NCBI GenBank assembly: GCA_002104985.1
Contig: MCGO01000171.1
Coordinates: 17,529 to 81,528 of the forward strand
DNA length: 64,000 nucleotides
Source: Rhizoclosmatium globosum
Taxonomy: Eukaryota; Chytridiomycota; Chytridiomycetes; Chytridiales; Chytriomycetaceae
Direction of reading: 5' to 3'
The notes below the pieces were generated by a model that searched no databases, had not been told where the DNA came from, and saw nothing but the letters and a program-made list of their open reading frames with translations. Shown in pieces: positions 22,071 through 33,998 of the stretch; the first letter of the stretch is position 1; each line of letters begins with the position of its first letter. Position numbers and translations under genes: made by a program.

Positions 22071-25000
22071 TCACTCCTCAATCAAACCAGCACGATCCTT
22101 CCATGCCGGAATAACAACAACCAAAACCGCAGAACTATACACATAATCAACCGACGCCTCATTCCCATAATACGCATACTCATGCTGATTAATACTCTTC
22201 GCCTTCCCAAACCAAACAACATTGTCTCCACCCTGCTTCACCTGCACACCTCCAAGCCTATTAGTCAAGAAATCGAGTTTGGCATCGTACTGGTCAGAAT
22301 CCCCGCCGTGCACGAATTTGTTTCCGATAAAGTATACAGGTCCGTCGTTGTTACTGAATCCACCATAAACAGGCTTCAAGAATACTTGAAGATCGCATGC
22401 GACTGCGGACTGGAATAGCTGCATGTCTGTACCCTTTAACATGTGCAAGATTGGGTGACGAAGCGATGGGTCTGGGTTGGCAGGGATTTGGTATGCGTGT
22501 TCACAGTGGAACAGGAAGATGGCGCCTGTTTCAAAGAACTTTGGGTTCGCGATGGACGTCTTCAAGTAGGAGTAGAACAAGTTGTCTTGTGTTGTCAAGT
22601 CGGTGAATAGGAACTGAGTTGGAGCCGTTTTGAACAGGTTATACGTCAATGTGATGCGATAGCCTGACTGGACAGGAGAAATCTCATGAGGACAGTCAGA
22701 GAAGAAAGCCGCCCATTGAATCCAACTAGCGCCTGAAATATCCTTCGTCGAAGACCCCCAATTGAAAGTTTTGGTGTTGTGCTCCTTATTCACCTTCAAA
22801 ACTCCTCCTTCAAACTCAACAGGCAGACAAACAACTAACGATCCAAACATATCATCGGAAATAGGCGTGTCAACGTGTGACTTGAAGAACCCCTCAGGAC
22901 CATAAACGTTCAGTTTATGCAATTCGGCACGAACTCCTGCACCCGACGCTAACAAAGTCTTTTGAATCTGTTCAACAATTCCAGACCCATACACATCAAA
23001 CGTGGTAGAAATATTCGATCCATCGATTTTCCAAGCCTTGCGATAGGTATTGTCGACAACAGTCTCCGATTTGTATCCAAATGCAGCAGGAGATGAAGCT
23101 TCCAAAACATCATTCACCGCAAAAAAGGCTGCTTCTGACGGAAAAGTGATGTTCTTGCTTCCCATCACAGATGATTCCTTGTTGTCGCGATCAACCTCGA
23201 AGAAGACGGAAACAGGGGCTTGCGACGTCACTTGAACGCGACCACCCACACAGAATGGCGCCTGCATTTCAACCAATACATTTCGAAGACCTTTGACAAT
23301 GTTGTCTTGACTCAACTTGTGCAATGATGGTACGCCTGCTTTCTCCTTCCGAGTTTGTTTGTCCACATCCATCGCATCATTGCCTTCCTCATCCGCGTCC
23401 TCCTCCTCCTCCTCCTCTTCCGTCTCTTCTTCATCGTCATTCTTCATCTTTTTGCGAGGAGCCAAAGGCCCAGTCACAAGCTCATTCCACCCATCATCTG
23501 CAACCAGTTCATACGCAGCCCGCGGGTCCTTCATGACTCCACACCCAACTTTATAGCAATGTGCTAACTTACGTTTTCCCTGCGCACCAGCTGCTTTGTA
23601 GCACTTGACCGCCTCGTCCCACGATTGCTCCAACCCGCCTTCACCATTCGCAAAACAATCTCCCAAACCCACAAATGCCTCCAACACACCACCTTCACTT
23701 GCAAGACGGTAATGTTTCACGGCTTCCTGTTTATCCACGTCCGTGCCAATACCGTTGTACAAAGCAAGCGCGTATTGGTATTGAGCTTGGGAATGGCCGT
23801 TTTCAGCAGCCAACTTGAAATAACAGGTTGACTTTACGGCGTCTTTCGCAGAAGAAGACTCGTCAGAAAGCAAGAGGGATGCCAAACGGTATTGAGCTTC
23901 AGGTAGATTCTGTTCAGCAGCCATCTGGTAATAGCGTGCAGAAATTTTAGGTTCAGTTTTATAGATGTCTCCTATTTTCAGTTGGCATTCGGCATCACCT
24001 AAAGGAAGAGCATTTTGTTTAGTTTCAGTGTGATGGAAACAATCAATCACAGCTGTACCCATCAAATCAGCCATGATTTGGAATTCAACTCTTTCGATGT
24101 CTTTCTCATCTGTACTCTTTGTAATAATTTTTGGAATACTCCCACCACAGTCGTTCATCATTTTCAGCAACGGTTCTATTTCCGGGTGAGTTTTTGCGAG
24201 GTTGGATCCAGCAGTTGCGAATCTTGTCCCGCTTGGAACGTGAACAACAATCAGTTTTCGTCCATTCTCTTTGGAGAGCGCAATCGCCTGCTTCCACGAT
24301 TCCATAAACTCATCTTTTACGCCTGCATTCAGCCTGCGTAACATCAGAGACAAGGAGTATACTGAAATAATGATGATGATCGCCTTTTTCGCTTTCTTCA
24401 TGGCATCCATATCATCATGGTGAAGCGGTTTCGAGAAAATAGTTGGGAGTCCTTCTGTAGCGTCAAGTTCTTTCGTAAAGTTCGGTTTCAAGCTTAAATT
24501 ATCAAACACTTCACCCTCTCCGCAAGATTGGTCTGTGTACACGGCGAGATTATGAGACCCAAGCTTGTTCCGAAGAATACTTGAGACTCGTGCATCTCCA
24601 GCTTCTTGCGAATACAATATCATAATTTCATGCTCGCCAGAGTGGTTTGATAAGCAGAGTGGACCGTTTGGATTCTTTTCAAGCTGTTTTAATAGGTCTT
24701 GGCTGAAAGCTCTATCTTCGGATGACTCGGACTTGGCCGACAGCTCCAAATAACGTTTTGTTTCGAGTAAATTCTTTGGTACAGCTTCATTGCCACGCGC
24801 GTACCTTGTTTATACGTGAAGCATCAGTATTGATAAAAGAAAGGTTTTTAACAAACACATACCACTTGGCCAAAGCAATCTGCGCCAAAGAATCCCCAGC
24901 CTCAGCAGCCATCTTATAATATTTCGCCGCTTCAACAATATTCTTTTCCACTCCTTTACCCTCAGCCAACAACTTTGCATATTTCCTCTGTCCTTCACTG

Positions 25001-25851
25001 GAACCCGCGTTTGCAGCCATCTTGTACCATCGAGCAGCTTGCACGAAATCAAGTGGACGCACATTCATTTTCCTGTCGCCCAACACCAGTTGCAGTTTCA
25101 CGTTTCCGAAATACTCCGCAACAACCGACACCACATCGACGCTGTCCTTTTCAACAACAGCAACCGCCGCGTTCATCAACGACTCCCAAACGTCTTTCGC
25201 CGGTGAAGAAAGAGGAACAAACGCGCGAGGAATCGTATCATCGTACGCGCTGTGGCCTGCATTGACAACGACGATGGGCGTTCCCTTTTCGTGGTTCAGG
25301 GTCACGGCATGGATCCACTCGTCGATTTGGTAGTCGCGAATTCCGAGTTCTTGACGGCGGGCGACCAGGGCGCGGCTTGGATCTGAGGTGATGACGATGA
25401 TGGCGGAGGCGGAGTGTCTGGCGTTGCGGGCGAGGAGGAGCGCGTTGTCTGTGTTTGTTTTCAATGGATGTCTTAGTTAGTTAGTGCCTGGTAGAAAGCA
25501 GTGCCTAGTTAGAAACAAGAAACAAGTAGATCAAGTACCGTCCAAGTGAACCAAGGGCGGTGGTGGTGGAACAGCGCCCGGTGGTCCGCGGCCGCCGTGG
25601 ATTGCGATGCTTTCATCTCGGGAAAGCGAAGGGGCGCCGCGCGTCAGATCGAGGCCACGTGCGCACGTTGAAAGAAAGAAGGTTTCGGTATTGGAATTGG
25701 AATTGGAATTGGAATTGGTTTGGTCAAGTTGTGCCTGGAACGAGGCTGCGATCGTCACGTCTCGAGGTACTTCAATCGACGAAATGATGGCGATTGCGTG
25801 CGAGGAATGTGGTTTGCATTGGTGGTTGTACTTGTACTTGCACTGAAGCAT
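22071..25851 (-). CDS. TIR/SEL1/TIR/SEL1/2-oxoglutarate dioxygenase fusion protein
   Basis: Exons are 25851-25539, 25448-24863 and 24804-22071 (1210 residues). Residues 15-170 are a divergent TIR-like domain with the strand SASAIIVITS, the helix YQIDEWIHAV (candidate Glu148) and the strand TPIVVVNAG. Residues 240-315 are SEL1 repeats (AARWYKMAANAG, AAKYYKMAAEAGD). Residues 358-490 are a second TIR-like domain: EIMILYSQEAGD, AVYTDQSCGEG, KAIIIIISVYS, VKDEFMESWKQA, RKLIVVHV. SEL1 repeats resume at about 560-725, then a Glu/Asp tract (about 757-772). The C-terminus is a fungal prolyl-4-hydroxylase-like 2OG-Fe(II) oxygenase: KLNVYGPEGFF, H943 and D945, distal H1006 (SDCPHEI), R1016 (SGYRITLTYNL). 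There is no signal peptide, so it is probably cytosolic or nuclear. The exon 2/3 junction restores a perfect SEL1 repeat, arguing it is one gene. Biochemical role unknown. Confidence 0.8.
25691..25718 (+). repeat. TTGGAA hexanucleotide microsatellite inside coding sequence
   Basis: About 4.7 copies of TTGGAA, read on the minus strand as alternating Asn-Ser codons (residues about 46-54) in the first TIR-like domain of the fusion protein. In-frame length changes would be tolerated. Confidence 0.85.
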
Positions 25852-26091
25852 CCTGTTTGAATTAAATAGTGTGTGTTTTTTGAGTTGGATCCAACTGATT
25901 TAACACTGGAAAGGGTGATCAACTGCCCCGAACTTAACCAGAATTACCTGTTAAATAAACCTTCCTGCTGCTGAAATTACTATATTTATTCAACTCTATT
26001 TCTTTGTCGCACTAATCTGATGGGATTGTCAGCCCCAACTCACAATACCAAAGAATCCTATGTGCCATTATCTATTCAAATGCACTTTCGT

Positions 26092-27096
26092 TTATTTTCT
26101 ATACTGTTCCACACATCTGGCAGCCCATTCCTCCATCTCTCTTTTGGTTAATCCCAGAATATCCATAGCAATCAAATACTCATGACTCAACTCATTCAAA
26201 AAGATACCACGATCGTCGGTGCAAAGTACCAAATTCCTGTACCCTCTCTCCTTCCACAATTCAATCAAATGATGTCTTTCGTATGCCGACACAGTACCTC
26301 CAACAACGTTACTCGACAAACAGATTTCCATAGTAATTTCTCTCTTGATGATTTCATCCATGAGGTGAGAGGGCACGAAAGTACAGTGCCCCAATCTGTC
26401 TGGATTCAAGGAAAGAATAGTTTCTAGTTCATCTTGTTCCGGACACTCAGCCACTTCCGCAAAATGCACCACAAGTTTCAGCGCAGCTGGCTTCACTTTT
26501 TGCAGAGCAGGCACCAAGTGTCTTATACCTCCAACTGTAGGATCACCACACACATCAACACCAACAATACACGTATGCAACGGCGCATACTTTACAGCAA
26601 GATCCACAATCTGATTCGCTTGTTCCACCGAATGCCGTCTATCCACCGACAGCAGAAGCCGCACATGCATCAACCCCTCCTGTGAACCAGCCCTCCCCAA
26701 AAGCCATTCTTCAATCGCCCCAACGACAACCATGACATACTCATCCATATCCATCGCCTCATTCTTCTTTGGCGTCGTCCTCAGTTCCAAGTACACACAC
26801 CCATCAGCCTGAAACGCATCAAGCACCTTACCAACCACGAATCGCAGGGCATCCTGGTCGCGCACAACGCCGTAAATCGTGGTTGAAAAGAGAGTGAACA
26901 CGTCTTTGATGTCGAAGCCGGGATCACCAGGAAGCGCCAGCGTTGCAGGAAAGGGAAGGTTCTTTGAAAGGGCGAGGGAGCGGAGGTCGTCCAGGGACAC
27001 GGATCCATTAATGTGTGCGTGCAGTTCGACTTTGGGAAGGGAGCGGGCCCAGGAAAGGTCTTCCTGTGTGTACTTTGAGATGTGTTTCAGAGACAT
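26092..27096 (-). CDS. Adenosine deaminase-like protein (N6-methyl-AMP deaminase type)
   Basis: Intron-free, 334 residues, full family length. It opens with LPKVELHAHINGS, the metal-binding HxH of the adenosine/AMP deaminase superfamily in the variant typical of ADAL/MAPDA. Next are DVCGDP, KLVVHFAEV (the Zn-ligand His and catalytic Glu region), DRLGHCTFV, ICLSSNV and LCTDDRGIF (the Asp-Asp pair). Members of this subfamily hydrolyse N6-methyl-AMP to IMP in the cytosol, clearing modified nucleotides from RNA turnover. The gene is 240 bases from the TIR-2OG gene and in the same orientation; any link is speculative. Confidence 0.9.
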   Translation of the reverse strand: MSLKHISKYTQEDLSWARSLPKVELHAHINGSVSLDDLRSLALSKNLPFPATLALPGDPGFDIKDVFTLFSTTIYGVVRDQDALRFVVGKVLDAFQADGCVYLELRTTPKKNEAMDMDEYVMVVVGAIEEWLLGRAGSQEGLMHVRLLLSVDRRHSVEQANQIVDLAVKYAPLHTCIVGVDVCGDPTVGGIRHLVPALQKVKPAALKLVVHFAEVAECPEQDELETILSLNPDRLGHCTFVPSHLMDEIIKREITMEICLSSNVVGGTVSAYERHHLIELWKERGYRNLVLCTDDRGIFLNELSHEYLIAMDILGLTKREMEEWAARCVEQYRK

Positions 27097-27240
27097 TCTT
27101 TTTTGTTTGTTTTCAATGAGAAGAGATTATGAAAAGAGAAGAGAGTGGAGATTTTACAGAAAGTAGTATCGCAAAAACACCTCACCTTCCTTCCTTCCTT
27201 CCTTCACCTTCGACCTACTCTCTTCCAAGCAACCCACCAA

Positions 27241-27717
27241 ATGAGTCACTCACACGGGTCTAGCAGTAGCAGCACTGGTTCAAGTGGCAGCATGGCAATG
27301 GCGCTTCATTGGAGCCTTGGCGACTCGGTTCTCTTTGAATCCTTTGCCCCGTCGTCAAACGCAGGTCTTCTCGGCGCCGCGGTCTTTGTCTTTGCCTTGG
27401 CGATTGTCGGCGAATCAATTGGTGCGGCAAAGAGGGCGATTGTGAAACACAGGATCAAGTCGGTGCAATCAGGTCACTTGAAAGACGATGCAAACAAGTC
27501 GCTGATCAGTACAAATAAAAGGAGGCCTCGGTCGTTGGACTCGGCGTTTATTGTGCATCAAGTGACAAAGTTTGTGCTTGAAGTTGCTCAGACTCTTGTT
27601 TCGTTTTTGGTCATGCTCATTGTTATGCAGTTTAATATTGTTTATCTTTTGGCTGCCAGCTTGGGCTATGGTGTCGCCGCATGGTTGTTTGAATCAACAG
27701 ATGGCGAACGTCTGTGA
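27241..27717 (+). CDS. Ctr-type copper transporter
   Basis: Intron-free, 158 residues. The N-terminus is short, His/Ser-rich with Met (MSHSHGS, SGSMAMALHW). TM1 is about residues 40-60, then a basic cytosolic loop. TM2 carries the family signature VMLIVMQFN (MxxxM pore ring), and TM3 has GYGVAAWLFE in place of the usual GxxxG packing motif. Homotrimeric Ctr proteins import Cu(I) across the plasma or vacuolar membrane. The short ectodomain with few Mets suggests a vacuolar (Ctr2-like) or low-affinity form. A larger paralog is at 36658-38035; the TM2-TM3 segments are nearly the same in both. Confidence 0.92.
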   Translation: MSHSHGSSSSSTGSSGSMAMALHWSLGDSVLFESFAPSSNAGLLGAAVFVFALAIVGESIGAAKRAIVKHRIKSVQSGHLKDDANKSLISTNKRRPRSLDSAFIVHQVTKFVLEVAQTLVSFLVMLIVMQFNIVYLLAASLGYGVAAWLFESTDGERL

Positions 27718-28046
27718 AATTCCCTTTCCTTTATCATTCCAACTGTTCCAATAAATGTTCATAATTTAGTTATATGTTGTCTTGTTGTGTTGATAGTTGG
27801 CTCCATACAACAAGATTCATACCAACACCAAAATGCGGTATTAAACCCGACTATTTAGTTGACGGTGCAACTCACCCACCATGTCAATTTTCAAGGCCTC
27901 TAACCCATAATTTATACTATGTTTCCCCCTTTCTCAGAGTCCAGAGATCGACATTCAAACAATTCTCTCACGCCCAACCTCCTCCAAACCTCCGCCTTCT
28001 TAAACAGATCAAAACCACCACAAACACGAGAGGGAAACAAAAAAAA

Positions 28047-30055
28047 ATGGGCCCAACAAACGATAAAGAGAAGCCTCTCAGAGAATCAAGCACGTCCAAA
28101 GTCCTTCGCACCTCCGAAATCAGAATACCACCAATCCCATCCAGCGAAACCCACCTCCCCGCCCCAACAAGATCCGGAAACCTCCTCGCACCAACCCACC
28201 ACAGCGGCGCAAACCTACCCCCAAACAAATCCGGAAACCTCCAAGCCGGCACAATCGGCCGCCCCTCCAAATCCTTCATCTCCCTCGCCGCCGAAAAGGC
28301 GTTCGCAGTAACATACGAAACAAAAGACGAAAAGTACTTTGAAGACCGTATTCTCACAAAATCAGATCTCGGTGTATACCACATCTTCTCCGTGTGCATT
28401 GTATGTCTTGCGTCTGGGTTGGGGACCGGGTGGTGGGGGAATATATCTGGGGAAGGGTGGGGTAGTATGATTACTGCGACGGCTGTGATGACGGTGTGGC
28501 AGATTTCGATCGCGGTTATTCTTGCGGAGCTTATGACAATGTTGCCGTTTATTGGTGGGCTTGCGACGTTTACACGCGCGGCTTTTGGACCGTATTTGGG
28601 GTATATGATTGGACAATGTGAACTTGCAGAGTATACAATCTTTCTGGCGGGGAATATCAACGGGTTGGCTACAAACCTTAATAACCTTGCGCAGTGGGAT
28701 CAGAAGTACATTCCGGCTTGGTGGTTCATCATCTTTACAATCTGCTTTGGTATCCAAATCATTCGGAACAAGCTCTTTTTCGGCTGCTTTTGCGTTCTCT
28801 GTGTTTTATGTCTTGGTGTAAGCTTTTCTCACCTCATACATTACGTCATCCTTTGCTCTTACATCATAAACCGTACAAAAAAAAATAGGTCGTGCTCGCA
28901 TTTACACTACCCCAAATCAGCGTTGCAAACTCATACTTCTGGGCCGACCACCAATACTTTCAAGAAACATTCAACTCAGATGTTAATTCCACCACCATTC
29001 CATACAACCAAGTTCAAGCTCTCTTTCCTCTTGGAATCACTGGTGCCGTTAATAGTGTCCCTTTTGTTATGGGTGACTTCCAGGGTCTCGAAATTATTCC
29101 TCTTATGGCTGAGGAATGTAGAGACTTTATTACTGACGGGCCTCGCGCTATGTTCGCAACGTCTGCAACATTTATAAGTTTATACTGGTTGTTGATTCTA
29201 GTGATCGCGTCTGTTCCACCGGGATTATATGGGAACGAATCGTTTTGGTATCCCATGATCAATACATTTGCTGGATTTCTTGGTTTGGACCCCGAAGGAC
29301 AAACCTATAATACCTTGTGTTATTGGATTGGAGCTCTTTATGTAGGTTCCATACATATTCTGGTTAATCAAAAGATTTTAAACAACAACCTCTCTAAGGC
29401 AACTGCAACGACCCTCTCCCTATTCTACGCTTTTAGTCGTCTTTGCTTCGCGGTACTTTATCCCACTCCTCCCTTTTTGTTTTCAAATTATTAAAAAAAA
29501 AAGGTTTCGTCACAGCTCTCTCGCTCTGGACTTATGCCCCAATTCCTTTCCATCACCACCCTCCCTTACAAAACTGAACGCGTCCCATGGGCTTCGTATC
29601 TCTTCGGCTGTCTTATGGCCCTTTTCTTCATCCTCCTCAGCTACTTTGAACCGTCCGTCTCCGGCTCCCTTGCAGTTATCACAAACGCACTCGGACCCGC
29701 TGGGTTCCTTTACCTCACGTTAATGTACGGTTCGACGTGCGTGTCCTTTGTGTATCTTCGATACAAATACCCGTCGTTTAAACGTCCGTTCAAGTCTGCG
29801 TTGGGTATTCCATGTGCAGTGTACGCACTTGCAGTTTGTGTGTTTGTGTTTGTTGCGATTGTGATGAATGAAGCGAATTATGTCGCAGTATCCATCTGTG
29901 CTGGGAAGCTTGTGTTGGGGATGATTCATATGTGGTTTCACAGAAAGCATTTGGTGATGAGTCCGGAGGAGGAGGCCATTCAAAAAGTCGAGGAAGAAGT
30001 TTATTTGAAGAGTCTAGGTCAATTGGATCCTGTTGTTGAGGTACAGGAGGCGTGA
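28047..30055 (+). CDS. APC-superfamily amino acid permease
   Basis: Exons are 28047-28817, 28889-29452 and 29504-30055 (628 residues). The ATG follows a run of A's and begins MGPTNDKEK; upstream in-frame sequence is not protein-like. About 100 cytosolic residues with three repeats of a SGNLxA motif precede roughly 12 TM segments. The core contains GLGTGWWGN in TM1, where APC transporters bind substrate, and VMGDFQGLEIIPLMAEE in TM6, then a charged C-terminus. The Glu in TM6 and overall sequence resemble ethanolamine/amino-acid permeases of the APC family. Substrate not determinable from sequence. Confidence 0.87.
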
Positions 30056-30196
30056 AGGTCAAGAGATCAGGGTCATTGGACACAGAAGGCCACCGTTATA
30101 GACAATTCCATTCAATAAGATCCCCCACGTTTATTTTGACTTTTCATGTACATTATTTTTTAAGTACAAGGTAGTAAAAGAGTAAAATACAGAGTC

Positions 30197-31641
30197 TCAA
30201 TGATCAACAGATTGCACAGCCTCAAACGCCTTCAAGATAGAGGTATCCGTAAATCCAAACATCTGCTTCGAATCCAACCGACTCTTGACATGCTTTCCCT
30301 GCGGGTTCTCCGCCAGGTATTCACGCATCGCGTCATCAAACTCCTTTGTAACCGGCATCCCAAAGTGCTTATACACAGCATGAACAGTTTCAACCGGCCT
30401 CGTCACCAAATCATCATACTCAACGTTAATAAATTGCGACGCCGAAACTTGATGATCCTTCATGGGCGGATCCGTCGCAACATTCGGCATGAGCTTGACT
30501 TGTCGTGCAGCAACAAGACCACAAAACGACACAATCGATTTATGCATGGAAACCATTCGATCCAGTGTTTGCTGACCAAATTCGCGGGCATCGATTTTAC
30601 CAGGCTTGATTTTAGACGATATCATTCGCGATGTCAGTAGCGTTGCAGAAGGCACAACCTGCGTTGAGCTCCTGTTCATAATCACGACACGAGCGTCTGG
30701 AAACACGGAGAGCAGTGCGTGTAAGCTGTCCGAATGGATAGGCGATTTAAGGACAATGTGGGAGACGTTTGTGAAACCTGAAACCAGCATTTGAATGTAT
30801 CGCTTCATGTACACGTATACTTGGAGCATATAGCTTTGGTTTCGATACATTTCTAGAACGGAGGGGTGGTTCACAAAGTTGTAGCCTTGGTGCATGGCAA
30901 TCAAAACCTCCTCCTCATACTCATCGGCAGCAGTGAAGTGTGATTCCCGGTATTCAGATAACCAGTTTGGAAATAGAAGTTCAAGACGCGTCATTCCCTT
31001 CTCGATGGTTGTGATATTCCTGTGGTTAGTGTAGTTTGTCTTGTTGGGTGGTGGAACAAGGTCGCTGCCCAGAGACGCCAGCATCTCAAAAGTTTTGAAC
31101 CCTCTTGCAACGGGATCACAAGCCAACAAGCGATGTATCAGAGTCGTTCCGGAGCGAGGAAGGCCAAGAACGACCAATGGAGACTTGATTTTCACATCTT
31201 GGATTGACGGGTTTGAAACAATGTATTCCATTACTACTCGTCTGATGGTTTTTAGGGAGGCCCGAAGAGTTATTATCATTTCAGATTTGTAATAGCTATT
31301 TTGTAATATTACCTCGCTTCAGCGGCCATCTTCATCTCCTGCTGATGAACCACACGTCCAAGAGCAGTATAAGGTGCTTCATTAACAGCCCTCGCAGTGA
31401 GCGCAATCATCCTTCGGACCTGATCTTGAGGTCCAAAGACAGCTTCAATGTCCGAAGAGGTTCCAAACAGCTTTGTAATCTTGACTTCATTGATCTGACA
31501 AATGGGGCGTCCCAGAATCGTTCGTCCAAGCGGGGACATGACGTGCGTGAAGACCTTGGCGCCAACTGACAGTCGCGTTGGAACGAGCGTTTCAGTGGAC
31601 GTGGAATCGCCTGGGGAACTGTGTTTCACCGGCCCATTCAT
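30197..31641 (-). CDS. Sulfotransferase family protein
   Basis: Exons are 31641-31313 and 31241-30197 (457 residues). A 71-base intron restores the frame at AEARRVVMEY. The P-loop-like 5'-phosphosulfate site GLPRSGTTLIHRLLA is present, followed by KSPIHSDSL and the 3'-phosphate-binding Arg/Ser region IMNRSSTQ. The layout fits the Sulfotransfer_3-type group common in bacteria and fungi. There is no signal peptide or TM in the visible start, so it is probably cytosolic. It would transfer sulfate from PAPS to an unknown acceptor. The donor GTAATA is weak-standard; the 17-base alternative is too short to be an intron. Confidence 0.85.
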
Positions 31642-32222
31642 CTTTTAGAGTAATCTTTTTTTTTGCTTCCTTCTTTGTTCCAGAATATCTTGTCATATTG
31701 CGCCATCTCCACAAACAAATTAGTATTGAGTTATCTCTCACAGTTCTTCAGTGGTATTTTAAATACGTACAGAATCGAGGGGCAGGTCGTGGTTGAAATT
31801 GTTGGGAGGTCAAATTGCCAAGACCTTTCCAAAAATTGAATGTCATATTTCTTGGCATGTTGACGTTTGATGACAATTACGTATAACGCCTGATAGTATC
31901 AATAGTTTGTCTGGTGTAAAAGCGAAAAAGACACTACCGCGTTTGTCGCATTTGTAAATCCTTACAAATACGTTTTATGTTGCTTGCCGTATTTTTAATG
32001 AGAAAGGAAAAGCATTTGTAAGTAGTTGCATATATATTATCTTAAGTAATTCATTCTTATTCATGCCAAATGAATGATTTCAGAACTTGCAACAATAGTA
32101 TTCCTGTTTTTCTTGGCATGTTCAAACCCAAACACATTTATGTTGCGAATCTCAAGTGGATTTTATCAGGGTTTTTATTTGAACTAATCGTCAATTACAA
32201 CAAAGTACTTTACTTGACATCT
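31642..32222. other. Intergenic region, 580 bases
   Basis: A/T-rich spacer holding the sulfotransferase promoter and the 3' end of the tetraspan gene. No coding or structured RNA signal seen. Confidence 0.5.
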
Positions 32223-32921
32223 TTACTTGACATCACTTAAAGCAATCTCTGCCATTTGATCATGAGAATAAACATGCCCCTCCGCAGCCAGCACGTTTCT
32301 CGCCTTTCGAAAGTTAAAGCAATACGAAATTGCAAGAAAGAGTCCTATAACAACCAAAGGGCCATACGCAAGCGCCGCAGATACAGGGAGAGATGGATTC
32401 ACCGGACCAAATACAAATGTGAATCCAACAAGAATAGCATTCACCAACATTCCAACCATGAAACTAACCAGCACGACTCGATACGGGACTGGCATGTACG
32501 TGAACCATGGAATACGAGGGCAATCCCCGTATCTCTTCCGGCGAACATAAAAGTACGTTCCTAATACACCAGACAGAACCACAAAAAACGCCTGGATTCC
32601 AAGTACAACACGAGGCAAGACTTGAAAGAAATCGATATTGTACCCTTCTCTGTTGTCATGCGGCTGATACTCTTTCCACCAAAAAGTGTAGACGACAGAA
32701 ACCGAAACGACAAGAGTTCCAAGAAAGACACCGAGATACATATGCCAAGACGATCTCATCTTTGCAAAGGACTCTGCTCCTGCTTCCAAGTTATGGTTGG
32801 CAAGCTTGACGGCTTCGATTTCGGCAAGGATACCGCCTTGAACAGGAACAAGACCTCTTGTTTCTCGAATGGGGGAAGTGCCCACAGCATCAGGAGCACT
32901 TAGTCCTATAGTAGAAGCCAT
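32223..32921 (-). CDS. Four-TM membrane protein of unknown function
   Basis: Single exon, 232 residues, starting at the first ATG (MASTIGLSAPDAVG). About 60 soluble residues are followed by four hydrophobic segments (about 63-83, 104-126, 150-172 and 182-203). Then comes a short cytosolic tail with FNFRKARNVLAAEGHVYSHD. Between TM1 and TM2 is a polar loop (EYQPHDNREGYN), and a Cys-containing basic loop (RRKRYGDCPRIPWF) precedes TM3. I do not recognise a family. Both ends cytosolic is the simplest topology. Confidence 0.7.
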   Translation of the reverse strand: MASTIGLSAPDAVGTSPIRETRGLVPVQGGILAEIEAVKLANHNLEAGAESFAKMRSSWHMYLGVFLGTLVVSVSVVYTFWWKEYQPHDNREGYNIDFFQVLPRVVLGIQAFFVVLSGVLGTYFYVRRKRYGDCPRIPWFTYMPVPYRVVLVSFMVGMLVNAILVGFTFVFGPVNPSLPVSAALAYGPLVVIGLFLAISYCFNFRKARNVLAAEGHVYSHDQMAEIALSDVK

Positions 32922-33283
32922 AAATCCCGGAGGCAAATATGATACCGTTCAAGAAAACGTGTTTCTATTCAAATTGGAGACCCACGATTTCTCAATTTGA
33001 AGAGCACGATGCATCCAGAAATTCTAATCTTTAAATTAAGTCGATTTTTGGTTGTATTTGATCTTTCGCCTTTTTGATACTTTAATAACATCATAAAAGC
33101 AGAACTAGATGTAGTTTAACTTGCCTTGTGGCTATATTGAAATTTACTGGATGGATCGTGACTATTTGGACTGTTGCCGTGTAGGTTGCCGTGGTTATGG
33201 GTTTCTATGCCCCCATGTGCATAGCCAAAATATCTGGGAACGTCACATGTGACTCAAAGTTTATTCTAACGACATTCATGATT
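32922..33283. other. Intergenic region, 360 bases
   Basis: Spacer between two minus-strand genes: the promoter of the tetraspan gene and the terminator region of the DUF3429 gene must overlap here. Nothing else seen. Confidence 0.45.
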
Positions 33284-33924
33284 TTATGCACTCTTTCCCT
33301 CAACAACTTCCTTGTCCTTCTGATCTTTTGTGTATCCCAAGTACAACATTCCACCAATACTGGCTGAGACGATCCCTGTCAACCAAATTCGCATTCCCGG
33401 GTACCAAGATGGAACCAGTCCCTTCCTTGCAGCAACTAAATCAGCCCACAGAAGAGCGTTGTAACTGACAAGGTGGACGGCAAGGGCAGTGGGGACATTT
33501 CCAAGGATAGTAGCAAAGAAGGCAACAAGGGCCGGGGTCACAGACAACGAGTACCGCACGGCATTTGACTGGTTCAGGCCTGGGAAGAACACGTTAGATC
33601 ACTCTGACTCACAACTACCACTCCTAGGAAACTATCCAAAGATAACCAACCAATGTTCCCGTACTCAGCCATCGCAAGGCCATAGTGAACCGCACCCATA
33701 AAAGACAGGATCGTTGTTGAGTAAACGCTCTGCACTTCCATCGCAAGAAACGTGAACTCTGGCGCAACGATCGCAGCGGCTGTCGTCCCAACGAACGGCG
33801 CCAAGCCCAGAAAGCCAAGCACGCGCGGCGACGGTGGCCCAGGCGCAAACGGCGAAACGGAAAAGTGGCGCCGGCTTTGGCGTGTGAAAACTTGCTTGGA
33901 AAGGTTGCGTGCGAGGAGAGACAT
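33284..33924 (-). CDS. DUF3429/TMEM69-like mitochondrial membrane protein
   Basis: Two exons, best placed at 33924-33613 and 33568-33284 (198 residues). The 44-base intron uses GTGAGT, but an alternative junction two codons away (giving DSLNQSNAVRY) is also in frame. The N-terminus is Arg/Ser-rich with FTRQSRRHFS, typical of a mitochondrial presequence. Then hydrophobic segments appear with LGFLGLAPFVG and ILSFMGAVHYGLAMAEYG, the DUF3429 hallmark, and RYSLSVTPALVAF. The last TM ends in a charged tail. Function of the family is unknown. Confidence 0.75.
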
Positions 33925-33998
33925 TGGTTTGGTGGTGATGTGGTTTGGAAAAGGAAAAAGTGGAGATGGATCAAACAGAACTGTTTTACTAGTAAATA

